This document shows, piece after piece, positions 25,986 through 36,674 of a stretch of 64,000 nucleotides of DNA. Numbering within the stretch: the stretch's first letter is position 1; each line of letters begins with the position of its first letter. The translations under genes and the position numbers were made by a program. Source of the stretch: Sipunculus nudus (lineage: Eukaryota > Annelida > Sipuncula > Golfingiida > Sipunculidae); assembly GCA_026874595.1 (NCBI GenBank), contig CM049318.1, positions 51,738,750 through 51,802,749 of the forward strand, read 5' to 3'. The notes below the pieces were generated by a model that was given only the letters and a program-made list of their open reading frames with translations, searched no databases and was not told where the DNA came from.

Positions 25986-28255
25986 GAGAGAGAGAAGGAG
26001 AGAATGAATTCGGTATTTCATTGTGTGATTCCTTATGAATTTCAGCTTTTAGCTGGCAATATATGGGGGCAAAGTTCCAAATCACCCGTAACCATGGTCA
26101 CTACGTAAGCAGTTGGTATGTCCCGACCATCTTCATCATCGGGCTGGTGTACATCGCATTCTGGATGCCCGAGACCTACCTGCTGGCTAAGACTCTGCTG
26201 ACCACTGCCCTGTACCTCTCCTATGTCTGGCTCATGGTGTCAAGTGTCAATGACGGACCGAAGGTGAGTACACCTCTGAAAACTTTCTAACGTGGAGAGT
26301 CTGTATGTACGTACCAGTTTGTTGAGCTTTGTCAGAGTAAACCTCTTCGTAAACCTGGTCTGTTTACAATGGTCTGTTTACATCCCTTCTTACTAGTTCT
26401 TTTCTTTCGTCTACTGCTTGGACAAGAGCATTTGCGATATATTGCCATGAGGCGTTCGCACAAAGCCAAAAATTTATCAACCCATAATGTTTGAGAATTA
26501 AATGATTCTCGCCAAAAATCGCCCGGATATCAAACGCCGAAATCCCACTTGTCACGGCGACAATACACACGGGCTTCCCCGGTCCCATCAAACAATAGAA
26601 AAGTTAATTTAAATAACTTTCATATTACTCTTTTGTGATTTAGCACTTGTAGACCATTTTCAATCCAAATACGATACATGGCACTGCATGTTCACCCGAT
26701 ACTATGGCGTTTTTTTTCCTGATAAATGGCGGACCGATTGGTTCTTGAGGAAATTATTACATATTTCTCAGGATGCATAAGGAAAATATGGAAAATGACC
26801 CCCTTAGGACACACCTGGCGTCAATTCCGAGACCTGAAGCCTGAAACAATGCATTTGAGAGGAGTGGCCTGTATTAGTTGCGTAGCTACGGTTGACTGTG
26901 TCCACCGTCGGCTTTAATATCATTTTCATATGGTTGTTGCCGAAAACAGTTAACACAGTTTCGCCCAGAATTGTCTACCAGAAGAGGCAGTCAAAAACTA
27001 CACCCAGGTCACGATGACATCTGAATAAAATTTTCGATACATTCATTTTTTTTATATCGAACAAGAACACACTGTCACATTTTTACAGCAGGACTTTTTC
27101 ACGTTCATGACCTACATTTTGTTTTGGTCGAGATGACTGTCTGTTAGTAGGTTAGTTACAATTTTCCAGGTTAATATCACAATCACTGGCCACCACTATT
27201 ATAACCACTTATGCAAGTACCATTAACTTAATTAACAACTATTTTTAAAGTATAAATTATATTTAATTCAGCCTTTTCCTTGATTTCAGGTTCCATACAT
27301 GACGGAGTTTGACAAGTGGTTCCTCGTTAATCTGTTGTTCATGAGCTTCGCCATACTTGAGGTGCTGGTATTCCATCTTGTACACGCATATGTCCGAGGC
27401 GACGTCAAGGTAGAAGACTTTCAAAACAAGGTAAACAGTCCGAAGGGTTACGTTTCATTTTAGCATATATACAAAATTCTTATGATATTTATTAGTTATA
27501 ATATTTATTTATTGACCTTTTTATAAAAATGAATTCTATAGTGGTTTATTATGAACCTGCATGTGACAAGAAAATACGATTATCGTCTCTTTCGATGTTA
27601 TTGATATTTAAGGAGCTTGGGATTGACGTGTAGATGATACATTTTTTGTTTTAATAACATTATGAGACTGTTGACCATAAACCTGCCCACTACACATATA
27701 TCTTGATAATGCGACACAAGTATGGCCGTATCCGCACTAGCAAATAATCCGCACTAGGCCACTGATCCGCATTAGTTCGGTTGCAAGGCGGACTACAGTG
27801 GTCCTGTTTACTTAATCCAGTTTACAGTAAACCGGTTTCTAGTTTATACAGGCATACCTGCTTCTAGTCCAAATGAGTCCAGTTTCAGCGAACGGCCTTT
27901 ACTGACCGCTACCCTTGATGTTGCCCCAGTATGCGTTGCGCATAGAAGCGCTCATTTGCAGGCCTGAATCGTATTACGAAACAAGTGCGGACGGCAAACT
28001 CATGCAGTGTTGTATAAACCGGTTTAGGTTTTTGGAAAGAGAACTACAGTGCGGACGCAAAGCGGATTACTTCGAGACTAAAGTGAACTGGTTAAGTTTA
28101 ATCCGGTTTAGATGCGCAATTAGATGTTTAATTATGCCCAAGTCAACGAGCACTCCAAATATCAGGGTAATCCATGCAACGGAATGTATGACTGTTTACT
28201 CAGTGATATCAAAGTAAATATCGCAGTGATAAAGTACGTTACTTGACACATTAAT

Positions 28256-28318
<63 letters not shown>

Positions 28319-28768
28319 AAGTGAAGAAATGTTTCAATACTTATAAATTTTGCCATTTATATGATTGGGATTATATGATATGTTGTAGGTCATCGGAACC
28401 TATCTAAGAGTAATACGTTTCAGGATACCTCCATGGATGTCAAATTATAACCTTTTTAGGTTTAGTATATATGGTGTATTCTCTAATAATGGACGTGTAG
28501 GCGGAAAAAGGACGTTGCGCTGAGAACGATCCCTGTACTTCAGCATGGCTGAATAGCAAAACACTGAATAACCATGAACTATTAATGCATTTGTATGTTT
28601 CAGGGAGAAGGACAAGATGACGCTGCCGGCGCCACGTCGAACGCTCTCCTGTTTGCACTGGATTTCAAGCTTCGAGTTATGCGCGGAGTGACCTGGGGTC
28701 TTCGCATCGCGTTCCCTGTCGCATATTTCCTGTTCCTGATCATCTATTTTGCCATGAACAAGACCTAG
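15059..28768 (+). CDS. Gene 2: Cys-loop ligand-gated ion channel subunit, complete (9 exons)
   Basis: Exons 15059-15099, 17640-17737, 19386-19453, 20972-21192, 22302-22384, 24575-24694, 26046-26263, 27290-27430 and 28604-28768; 1155 nt, 384 residues plus stop. The product is a plasma-membrane subunit of a pentameric ligand-gated channel. Order: signal peptide (about 1-18, cleavage near SFA-GKK), ligand-binding domain with WNDPRL (about 80-85) and WIPQ, Cys-loop C150 to C164 with FPYD, loop-C region about 185-215, M1 about 234-251 with YVPT, M2 from K259 (0'), M3 about 292-315, M4 about 358-380, C-terminus NKT. Absent are the vicinal Cys pair of nicotinic alpha subunits, the second loop-C disulfide of glycine receptors, and a long M3-M4 loop. 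A 384-residue length is short for the family (usually 400-550). Selectivity is unknown. Confidence 0.88.
15429..15515. repeat. Poly-C tract and partial family B repeat
   Basis: A C run of about 14 is followed by a partial copy of the MITE family B end (CCCTGAGAACCCTACC, then TTTTTTTGGCCTA). Intron 1 of gene 2. Confidence 0.55.
15903..15944. repeat. Poly-C tracts
   Basis: Two runs of C separated by GCCCCCGTTTTGA. On the minus strand they are G-rich and could form G-quadruplexes. Intron 1 of gene 2. Confidence 0.9.
17640..17737 (+). CDS. Gene 2 exon 2 (mature N-terminus)
   Basis: 98 nt encoding GSFAGKKWDNINKLL, then TGWKNRPELRLRPGFDT. Acceptor tgttttag, donor ACAG|gtcagt. The length and both phases equal gene 3 exon 2. 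The signal-peptide cleavage site probably lies within it, after SFA. Confidence 0.85.
17829..17985 (+). mobile_element. Truncated relative of the GAGTCC-type hAT MITE
   Basis: Starts CAGTGATGAGTCG and carries repeated GAGTCC/GAGTCA words like the complete element at 52858-53334. The far terminus and a target-site duplication are not recognisable, so it is probably a broken copy. Confidence 0.45.
18290..18690. repeat. Tandem repeat, about 146-bp unit, nearly 3 copies
   Basis: The word CTTGATCTTTCTCAAATTCA followed by CAGGGATGATTG and CTATGAG..GCTC(T/C)AGACC recurs at 18335, 18481 and 18626, a spacing of 146 and 145 bp. Units are somewhat diverged. It lies in intron 2 of gene 2. No coding role is seen. 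Confidence 0.8.
18955..19240 (-). repeat. Dispersed repeat family A, copy 2
   Basis: Opposite in direction to the 4.6-kb copy. Contains ACTAAAAATCTGCATTCC, AGGTTCATTCGTGCATAA, CGTGAATATTCCTTGATGAC, CATTCCTGGATCCGGA, GATTCTTTCCTGGCCC, and an end AACAAACACAAACACACACA. Intron 2 of gene 2. Confidence 0.75.
19386..19453 (+). CDS. Gene 2 exon 3 (first beta strand)
   Basis: 68 nt encoding TPVKVRLGLYIYSFHGTPVD plus KG. The alternating hydrophobic VxVxLxLxI pattern fits beta-1 of Cys-loop receptors. Acceptor attcag, donor GGG|gtaatt. Same length and phase as gene 3 exon 3. Confidence 0.85.
19995..20520. repeat. Minisatellite, about 33-bp unit, roughly 15 copies
   Basis: Unit close to GTAATGTGCTGGGCGGGATA followed by ATGACCAGATGTA. 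Copies are spaced 30-34 bp apart and diverged from each other. It lies in intron 3 of gene 2. Because the unit is near a multiple of three, it opens a frame reading CSNVLGGIMSR repeats. I do not regard that frame as coding. Confidence 0.92.
20972..21192 (+). CDS. Gene 2 exon 4 (ligand-binding domain, loops D and A)
   Basis: 221 nt encoding ISFEGYLQMSWNDPRLKF, then KTLGKIIPD, then YMWIPQIRFPSVTNVEFSS. W-x-D-x-RL is the family signature after beta-2. Loop A normally reads WxPD; here it is WIPQ. Acceptor ttacag, donor AG|gtaggt. The same length as gene 3 exon 4. Confidence 0.92.
22010..22275 (+). repeat. Dispersed repeat family A, copy 3 (reduced)
   Basis: Starts CGTTCGTGTGTCTTTGTGTG, contains ATCCGGATCCAGGAGCGACA, ATCAAGGAATAGTCACAAAT and GCACGAATGCATCTGGG, and ends AATGCAGATTTATAGT. 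The middle is shortened compared with other copies. It ends only about 25 bp before exon 5 of gene 2. Confidence 0.65.
22302..22384 (+). CDS. Gene 2 exon 5 (Cys-loop)
   Basis: 83 nt encoding FVAELDCYMKFNKFPYDNQT and then CTMYIYY. Two Cys residues separated by exactly 13 residues with FPYD between them define the eukaryotic Cys-loop family. An NQT sequon sits inside the loop. Acceptor tttag, donor C|gtgagt. Confidence 0.95.
22402..22490. repeat. Diverged family C (GCGAAT-rich) MITE fragment
   Basis: Words TTCGCGATGGTTTCGAATTT and GCGATGTGCGCGAAA resemble the foldback MITE at 49067-49278. Starts 17 bp after exon 5 of gene 2. A further short match, GAAACCCTCGCGAA, is at about 22981. Confidence 0.4.
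22830..22892. repeat. Poly-T / poly-G tract
   Basis: A T run followed by about 50 bases that are nearly all G. Likely G-quadruplex forming and prone to sequencing error. Intron 5 of gene 2. Confidence 0.9.
23185..23515. repeat. Direct repeat pair, about 279 bp apart
   Basis: GTGTTTGCGCTAGATCTC preceded by a TTTCTTT and CCCCGC stretch occurs at about 23212 and 23491. A relative reading CGTGTTTGCGGTAGATCTC is at about 59484. Intron 5 of gene 2. Confidence 0.6.
23896..23934. repeat. Poly-C / poly-G inverted tract (hairpin)
   Basis: About 14 C, then GGGTATTGGA, then about 14 G. The two arms are perfectly complementary. It could form a strong hairpin or be an assembly-prone spot. Intron 5 of gene 2. 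Confidence 0.9.
24325..24465 (+). repeat. Dispersed repeat family E, copy 2
   Basis: Matches 11260-11405 in the same direction: TGCATTCGC, ACTGAGCGATAA, CTATGGCGTGTATGACCTT. It ends about 110 bp before exon 6 of gene 2. Confidence 0.55.
24575..24694 (+). CDS. Gene 2 exon 6 (end of ligand-binding domain)
   Basis: 120 nt encoding GYGFNQVQLSWRGLYVRKSE, then HGMFRLTNYTKYNVIRNYT. GY-x-x-N...W matches the strand after the Cys-loop in known receptors. Acceptor tttttag, donor T|gtaagt. No vicinal Cys pair is present, so it lacks the loop-C mark of nicotinic alpha subunits. Confidence 0.88.
25535..25672. repeat. (AAT)n-(GAT)n-(ATT)n compound microsatellite
   Basis: Runs of AAT, GAT and ATT trinucleotides. 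The flanking AAT and ATT arms are complementary. The open frame across it (poly Asn, Asp, Tyr) is an artefact. Confidence 0.95.
25853..25998. repeat. (CATA)n and (GA)n microsatellites
   Basis: About 13 CATA-type units, then AT-rich spacer, then GA runs broken by CAGA and GGAG. It ends 48 bp before exon 7 of gene 2. Confidence 0.95.
26046..26263 (+). CDS. Gene 2 exon 7 (pre-M1, M1, M2)
   Basis: 218 nt encoding SFSWQYMG, then [16 protein letters not shown], then [20 protein letters not shown], then SVNDGPK. Two AG acceptors are possible (26044-26045 and 26051-26052); only the first keeps the frame from exon 6 and matches genes 1 and 3. Pore positions by gapless alignment to glycine receptors: K 0', L 2', A 6', L 9', W 13', N 20', D 21'. 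Donor AAG|gtgagt. Confidence 0.93.
27290..27430 (+). CDS. Gene 2 exon 8 (M3)
   Basis: 141 nt encoding [18 protein letters not shown], then [13 protein letters not shown], then [12 protein letters not shown]. Phase 0 at both ends. Acceptor tttcag, donor AAG|gtaaac. The acidic and basic residues after M3 start the short intracellular loop. Confidence 0.92.
27720..28110. repeat. Possible inverted-repeat element rich in CCGCACTA
   Basis: CCGCACTA words near 27732 and 27750 are answered by AGTGCGGAC at about 27985 and 28050. An ACTTAATCCAGTTTACAG-type word is partly mirrored by GGTTAAGTTTAATCCGG near 28090. The symmetry is loose and the ends are not defined. Confidence 0.35.
28259..28315. repeat. 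(TA)n microsatellite
   Basis: A pure TA run of about 28 units in intron 8 of gene 2. Confidence 0.95.
28604..28768 (+). CDS. Gene 2 exon 9 (M4 and stop)
   Basis: 165 nt encoding GEGQDDAAGATSNALLFALD, then [20 protein letters not shown], ending IIYFAMNKT and TAG. Acceptor tttcag. Minus-strand open frames over this exon are shadows of its GC-rich coding sequence. Confidence 0.92.
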   Translation, partial: GEGQDDAAGATSNALLFALDFKLRVMRGVTWGLRIAFPVAYFLFLIIYFAMNKT

Positions 28769-29459
28769 TTCAATTAGACCCTGTGAAGACATTCAAAGAG
28801 AAACACTATCGCCTACATATATAAGGTTTAAAGAGCCGCTATTTCTTGTATTATGTATCCGCTTACATTTGGCAAATGAACTCATCATTGCAAAACATGG
28901 CATCATAGCATCCCAGATCATTATAAAAAATAATCGATCTCCATGTCGGACAAAGGACACAGCACCGATGGTCAGACACAGAAGTGAATCAGCCTCTCCG
29001 TTATTATTAAACATTAGAAGAAAGGTGTCCTAGAAGTAATATCTGATATTTTCATTAACAATGTGAATCTTAGGTACAATTGAAAGCGTACTAGAAACAA
29101 CGACAGGTTCATATATCTGTTAATATTTTGAATTCATACCTTTATATGTATATATAAAGGTTTGAGAGACATTTTATTACATTATTGTTATTATAATTCA
29201 TATTTAAACATATTACTCGGCAATAATATTGAATTTGTAATACTTTAAAACCAGATAAACCGGTAAGGTACACGACTTTCAAAAGTGGTCCACCTATGAG
29301 AACTAAGTATGATGGCTGCTTATATCCTAATAGTCATAAGGCCGAGAAATTGGGAACGGGGAATTTCCTTTCTTTCACAGAAAAAAGGATTTTTAAAATC
29401 ACCGTGCTATTTAGCTCATTCTGTGTCTTTTCATCGATTCCGCCAGGTAAACTTCTATA

Positions 29460-29465
29460 AATAAA
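29460..29465 (+). promoter_or_regulatory. Candidate polyadenylation signal of gene 2
   Basis: AATAAA about 690 nt after the stop codon, in TATAAATAAAGC. No better hexamer was noticed nearer the stop. Confidence 0.3.
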
Positions 29466-29789
29466 GCATATTTCATTAAATTAGTGTATGTGTTCATTGG
29501 TCGAGACAGCGAAGCCAAGACGTAACATGTATATGATCTCCAGCTATAGAAAACAGCTAGATGTCATCATCAGTGTAAGGATTAGAATCAGACGTAAAGG
29601 AAGACATGTTCACCCTACCCACGAGCCCTATCCGCAAATCTGAAAAAATATACACTTCTTAAAAGTTATTATAGTTACAGAAATCATTAATTTCCTCAAG
29701 GATGACCTTTTAAACGGATCAAGTCATTGGTACACGATTTCTTGGTTGTCAAACCATCAGAGCCCTTTTGTTTACATTTGGTGTATCAA

Positions 29790-30560
29790 ATTTAGGCGAA
29801 AAGACATGCAGTACTTCCAAAGTCATAGCGTTCACAAATATTCACAATTTGTTCACGGTTAAAACAAACTGTATCACGTTTGAAGAAAGAATATGCAGTG
29901 CTTCTACAGTTATAAAATTAACAAGAAATCCTAGAAACAATGAGCTATTGTTCGGCTGATATGAACCTGGAGATTTTCTTGTGTATCAAATTGGAAGAGA
30001 AATATGCAGTAAGGTATGTGATTAACAAAATTCAAAATTTCAGCTAATTTGACCTTGAAGATGGCCCCAGTTTTAAAGCACCTTTGAGATTTTGGTAGCA
30101 AAAAAATGACGTAACAAATTTTCCCAAAAATATTGTGTCCTTCAAAAGTAATAGCGTTCACCAAAAAAAAAGAGTTATTTCGGCTGATTTGTCCTTGAGG
30201 AGGAAGATCGCCTGATCGGTTTTCCAAATCAACCGAGTGTGGTAGAAACAATTTAAGTATCAAAGTTCACGAAAAATATATTGAGTGGTGCAAAAGTTAC
30301 AGCACCCACAATGACTTCTATTTCGGTTGAATTGAACTTGAAAATAAAGGCCAAGGTCTTCAGTTATATAGCGTGCTGAGAACTTGGTTCAAACAACTTA
30401 TGTATCATATTACAGAAAAAATATAAGCAGTGCTTCAAAAATTACCACATTCATCAGAAATCTTAGAAACAAAGAACGTCTTTTCGGCTGATTTGATTTT
30501 GAAGATCTTGATTAAAGTCTCCAGTCTACGGACTCATCCAAGAACTTAAGAAAGAAATAG
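29790..30560. repeat. Diverged tandem array, about 140-160 bp unit (family D)
   Basis: The word CGGCTGATTTGACCTTGAAG (variants) recurs at about 29952, 30042, 30181, 30323 and 30485. Each is preceded by a GTTCACxAAAAxTC word and several by AAATATGCAGTxCTTC. A single related unit is at about 33590-33700 and two at 60640-60930. No coding role is seen. Confidence 0.75.
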
Positions 30561-33500
30561 GCAATAGTTAATAGTATAACGTTTTCATGAGACAGACGCC
30601 GTAGCAGAGGACAGACCAAATTCTATTAGTCTCCCTCCATGGGAGGGGAAACATAATAAGAGACAGTCCCCTTGTGCAGAGTAAGTTCAAAGTCCAAGTT
30701 CTGTAATAAAAGCGGAGTCGTACTCGAACCGCAAAGTCTCGAACATTAACATTGTTTCCTTCTTTTCTTGATATTCTTCGTCAACGAACACACACTTTTG
30801 CTCAATCACAATCCTGTCGCGAATGACTGAGAGGATTTGTGAACCATGAGATGCCCAACAGAAAAAACACAATAGACAGATGGCTCAGATATGTTTCGTC
30901 CCATCATGGATGCCCTACTACGATCACAGCATCAGCAGATCTGTTGCGAGGGTTTCAAAAGCCAGTGGAGAGCAAGGTCGACAGACCAGCTACAAGCTAG
31001 ACGACCATAGGTCGAACGCTTGGCGGAAGTTGAAGAAATGACAGACAGAGCATGTGGAAATGTTCAAATAAATAATCCCAAATGTGGAAGATCTTAGACC
31101 AAGGGTTCAGATTATTTATTAGTTTTTAGACGGACTGTAAATGCTGTCGGAACAACGAGAACACAAAGTGAAAAAAAATGGTTATTTCATTAGACTTCGA
31201 TGGTTGACATTTCATAAATATTCAGGATTTGGGCACTAGGTGTTCGTAGCCTTCATAAAGAACCATATGAAGTTACTGAACAAACCATGCTCGAGTCAAG
31301 TGTCACTGATATATTTCCTCATTCTGGTCTGTGGGCAGAAAATCAGGAGAGAAGTATATTTTTATTTTTTTCAGAAAAAAAACTTGTTGCAATTTCATTT
31401 TCTGTAAGAATCCGCTCGCTGTGTAAACCATCATGTAGCCACTGATTAAATAGATTATGCACTAGGTCAAACATGTAACGCCTCAAGATAACAGTGTCCC
31501 TGGGTAGATGTAAAATTCGCTTTCTACGGTTATCAAATTCACCTTAGACATATTTCTAAACAGTTTTAAAGTTTGTAAAAAATCGCCTGGCAGATAATAA
31601 GTTAAAATTGCGTGGAAAATGACAAGAAGCAAAATATGGGAAAAATATAATATTGCAGAAAATTCTACCAGCCTTGTGTATGATATATAAGTTTTTTTTT
31701 CCTTACAATGGACCTTTTCTTGGAAGATAAACTACAAACATATCAAGGTCATTTGAGAATAATGTGCGTAAATGGAAAAATATTGCAGGTGATACCATCA
31801 GTCTTGTATTAAAAGAGTAGGGTATCATCGATAAAAGGATATGCAAATTGTTAAGCAAATCAATCAAATCACCCGAAAGATATGTAAAGGGGCCCAACCA
31901 CCTATACAACTTGTTTAATTTACACGAAAAATACCTTCTTCCCTTTAAAATAAATCTGTACCTGCCAAAATTTTGCCTAAAAACCGTTTGCTTACTCCTG
32001 AAAACGAGTTAAAAACTGGACCTGGCGCGATCACAGGTGTCAACATAAACACAGCGCGTTGGGCCGCGTGCTTCGCGTAGCCTTAACACGAGTCAATGAG
32101 TAGATGCCCTGACTGACATCGCCACAAAATGCCATACATGTTTCCACTGGCAAAAACACCACGTGTTTGCGGCTTACAATCAAACCTTCGGTCACGTGGT
32201 TTGTTATGGTTAACAGACACGTATGGACTGTGTTTAGCAACACGCAAAGCCTTAACAAGGTGGTAAATAGCCGTGTGCGAGTTACTGAGACTGTATGTTG
32301 GGATAGTTTTGCTGGAAACTTTTGTATAAAGCAAAACTGAACTGTTAGTGTGAAAGGATAGGCATAATATTGCGCATGATTATGTCCCTGTAAGCTTCTG
32401 TGTGAGTTCATCAAGAATGGACAGTTTCAGACGTAGAAAGTCCACGTAAGTCCAAGTGGAGTCTTGTGTCATGTGACATTTGACTGCAAGCTAAAGCGAG
32501 GTATTCTCGGGTATATAGACCCAGGACCGATAGGCCAAAGGAGATTATATATTATTATTCATTTGATTCTCTGTTTACCTTTGTTAAGTGGTCGTGGGAG
32601 AAAAATTACTTTAAATAGATTTTCTTGCCTCTGTTTCTTAATCATATGATTCCTGGCATCCTTTAAGTCAGCTGTACATATCATAATGCGTAACGCCGAT
32701 GTAGCGTTATATGTATACGAAACAACGCTACGTGCACATGGGTCGATAGGCAGAGGTAAACGTTAGAGCATATTCTACATTTTTATACGCCCTTCTTATG
32801 ACTGGAGTAATATGGTATACCCACCGTCCCTCCGTCCATCAGTTAACTTTTATTGTCGCCGAGATAACTTACCGGGGCTTTGATTGATTTTCACGATACT
32901 CACCATAACTTCTTACCACCATATTATCTCGTCCGAGTTCGATTTAACGGCAAAATAAATGCACATTTAATAAGGTTATGGGTCAATAGACTAGTTTGTG
33001 CTGTCGCCGCGATAACTTACGAAGAATATGACGGATTTTGATAAAACTCATCAGAATGTTAAATGCATTTCGTAACTTGATGGAACATTCCATAAATTAG
33101 TCAAACTTAACTGTTATCAAAATTTGACATACTTCGTTTTTCCATTGAAGTCTGTCTCAGATGACTCTGTCTCCCTAAACTGATGCAAGTTATTATTCAA
33201 GAAAGGCACTCAAACATACACAAGTGACATTTATATTTCATAACATACGGAAGGCACAATATAAACTTATGCTTGGCTTTATCAATCCCTTTCAATCTAG
33301 AAATATTAATCTATATAATATATACTTTTGTCCATGATCTCCGCGCGAGCACGAGTCGAAAACGTCCGTTTTTTTGTGTCTTGAACTGTCTTTAACAATG
33401 CCTAGTATGTAAAAAATGGTGATTTTACATTATTTCCCAACGAATCCTGATATTTTCCACGTAATATTCGGAAAACATATGCGATTCTTCAAAAGGTATA

Positions 33501-35470
33501 GGGGTCATTATAACCTAAAATTCCGCAGACTGGACTCGGAAAATCAAGTTTAAGGTCACCTGTTTTTTTAATTCATCTGAGAACAAGGCAGAATCAAGTG
33601 GTGTGTCAAATTTGAAGAAAAGTATGCAGTACTTCAAATGTTACTGGGTTCATTATAATCCTGAAAGTCGAAAGATTTGATCTTGAGATCTTCCAGAAAC
33701 TTCGCCGTTGTATCAAATGGTTGACCTCGCAGCGCCATCTACTGTATTTGGAATTAAACTAGTATTTTGAGATATTTACTTAATGAATTAAGTAACATCT
33801 TGTAAGCATGAACATGTTCAAAGCAGATATAAGGCTTTTCTTTGAATGTGATGAATTTTTATCTAGAAGCCTGAGGCTTATAGTTCCGGCGGCATCGATG
33901 ATCCCTTTCTCGAAAAAAAAGTTTGTTATGTTGAGAAGCGACCTCTGGCGGAGCAGTGCGGGAACGCAATCATTATATATACTATCTAGAACAACACAAA
34001 AGTTGACTCGAGTAGTAAGTTGCCTCACATGGGAAACCTATTTATGCGTCAGGTCATGTGACAAATTAATAGCTTTTCGTTTAGTGTACTTTGTTTCTGT
34101 TGATTTCGGGACGTTTCGACCTCCACGCAGGGGAATAATATATTGGAACAGATGATACGCTCCTGTGATCATTCATGCTCACGGCATGGCAATATCCCAA
34201 GCAAGTTCACGTTCTATTAAATCATATGAATATTCCTTTCAGATTATAATGGATTTAGGCGAGCTTAACCAACCCAGTTACTGTGTCATTAGTGGAACAT
34301 CGATCCTTTCTCCCTCGCGTGTTATGTCGACATGATCTGCTGCATATTCCCCCTCCCTTAATCTAAGTCAAGTTATCTTAAGGGATAATATTGAACTAGC
34401 TATAACAAGTATCACTTGATAATCACATTTAATTTTCATATATCTTCACCAATGTTAAAAACAGATTGAACACGTTATATCACAAAGCCAGCGTATCTTT
34501 AAGTTTCTTTTTATATTTACAATGCTTCACCAATGATATTAAACCGCAAAATAGACCCACAGGTAGTACAGAATGTAAAGAATGTTTAACCGGCAAATAC
34601 TTTGTTATTTATAATTAGAATGGATGTTGTCGGTGCATGCTCCTCATTTGCTTCATTTACTTAATTACATCAAATGCTAGGGAAACGCTTGGACGGGTAC
34701 TTTTGTGTTCATTGCATTCTGGCTAGGACTGTAGGAAAAGTAGATACCCAATCCCCAATTTCCTTGGCCTTATGTGACTGTTTAAATGGAAAAATAATCT
34801 GCGTTTTAAAAATATTAATATTAAAATTTATTTTTACAGTTGTCCAAAAGAGGCCAAGACTTCAGTATTTTTACATATGTTAACAGGAAAAATAAGTATA
34901 ACCTGACCTCTGAAAGAATGATATAGCGCGGTAACGCAAACAAGTAGCATCTGATTGGCGGTACCCTGCGCTATATTGTGGAGTGTAACAAAAATCCGTG
35001 TACGTTGTGATGAACCTTCTGAAATCTGCTGGTTATGTATTTTCATAATACATTTTTCATCCTTTTGGCCAAATGACAAATTGTTGTTCTTTGGCGGACA
35101 ATGCCAAAACGAATCCTCAGTCTTTTTTGGCGGGGGGGGGGGGGGGTTATTACATGTTCCTTATACATTTTCGATACAGATGTCAAATGATCAATTGTCA
35201 ACATGATAATAAAATAACTTTTTTGCTTATAATAACAGGTAAAACAGATAACTAAACCATTTTTTATCGAAATGTTATTATTTTAAGAAAGAAATACCTA
35301 AGCAGCTGGAGCTGAAATGGATAAAGTTCTACTGAAATAAAAAAAATGTTAAAAATGTTGGGGGATTAATACAAGGCCTGAGACACCCACCTTTTTGTCT
35401 AGTAATTCACTTACCAAAGTAAGTTATTAATTAATTATATTAACCTGAATCACACAAGTCAAAGCAATAC
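30561..35470. other. Intergenic DNA, no supported gene
   Basis: Between genes 2 and 3. Open frames here (for example 32040-32414 on the minus strand and 33808-34155 on the plus) have no recognisable motif, no exon-like borders and overlapping frames on the other strand. A GCGCCATCTACTGT word at 33732 and a poly-G tract at 35129-35144 are the only local features noted. Confidence 0.5.
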
Positions 35471-36674
35471 TCATTCAGTCCCAAACAACAAATATCTACC
35501 TTTGACCTAATTGTATAAAAGCACCCATTGCTCATACAATCGTATTTACTGGAAATAAGTCTGTTTCTGATGTGATGATAGGAAAGACAGTTACAACGTA
35601 TGCTGCGTACTGGGTGTTTCAATGACCTGTATAATGAACCCACTGCCCTTCAAAGTCGCGTCTGTGAAACACATCAAGAGCTACATCGACCTTTATGAAG
35701 TGTTTAACGTAAAATCACTTATATCTTCAGTGACAGGAACGTGGGTGGGTTAGTGTAACATTTATATTTAGATTATATTGATTCTTCATGAAATTTACTG
35801 CTATTATTTGCTAAAATGAACAAATCATTTACTCCCACAACATTACGTTTAACATACCTAAGTACATATCTAATTTACTAACGGTAAAGTTTACATAGGG
35901 TATTGAATTATTTACTTATAAAGAATCACGAATAAAATATTATCAACGATCCTAATTTCAAATAAATTCAAAATACATTTTATTACATTATATGGACTTC
36001 GTCTTCAAATTAACTTTAATTGTATGTTTAAATAAATTATTTACTACATAACATATAGCATACATAAATATCATTCAGTCCCAAACAACAAATATCTACC
36101 TTTGACCTAATTGTATAAAAGCACCCATTGCTCATACAATCGTATTTACTGGAAATAAGTCTGTTTCTGATGTGATGATAGGAAAGACAGTTACAACGTA
36201 TGCTGCGTACTGGGTGTTTCAATGACCTGTATAATGAACCCACTGCCCTTCAAAGTCGCGTCTGTGAAACACATCAAGAGCTACATCGACCTTTATGAAG
36301 TGTTTAACGTAAAATCACTTATATCTTCAGTGACAGGAACGTGGGTGGGTTAGTGTAACATTTATATTTAGATTATATTGATTCTTCATGAAATTTACTG
36401 CTATTATTTGCTAAAATGAACAAATCATTTACTCCCACAACATTACATTTAACATACCTAAGTACATATCTAATTTACTAACGGTAAAGTTTACATAGGG
36501 TATTGAATTATTTACTTATAAAGAATCACGAATAAAATATTATCAACGATCCTAATTTCAAATAAATTCAAAATACATTTTATTACATTATATGGACTTC
36601 GTCTTCAAATTAACTTTAATTGTATGTTTAAATAAATTATTTACTACATAACATATAGCATACATAAATATCAT
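35471..36674. repeat. 600-bp tandem duplication, nearly identical
   Basis: 35471-36070 and 36071-36670 match line by line at an offset of exactly 600. I found one substitution (G at 35847, A at 36447), and the repeat ends a few bases later. Such identity means a very recent duplication, ongoing homogenisation or an assembly artefact. Inside each copy, two overlapping plus-strand frames look coding-like (see findings). Confidence 0.95.

Noticed and set aside
28445-28792. 115-codon minus-strand frame
   Set aside because: Antisense shadow of exon 9 of gene 2, which matches its paralogs on the plus strand.
29790-30560. CRISPR-like array
   Set aside because: Units are long (140-160 bp), diverged and without the short identical repeat plus unique spacer pattern; the genome is eukaryotic.
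32040-32414. 124-codon minus-strand frame
   Set aside because: No recognisable motif, a second overlapping frame, and no exon borders or repeat-independent support.
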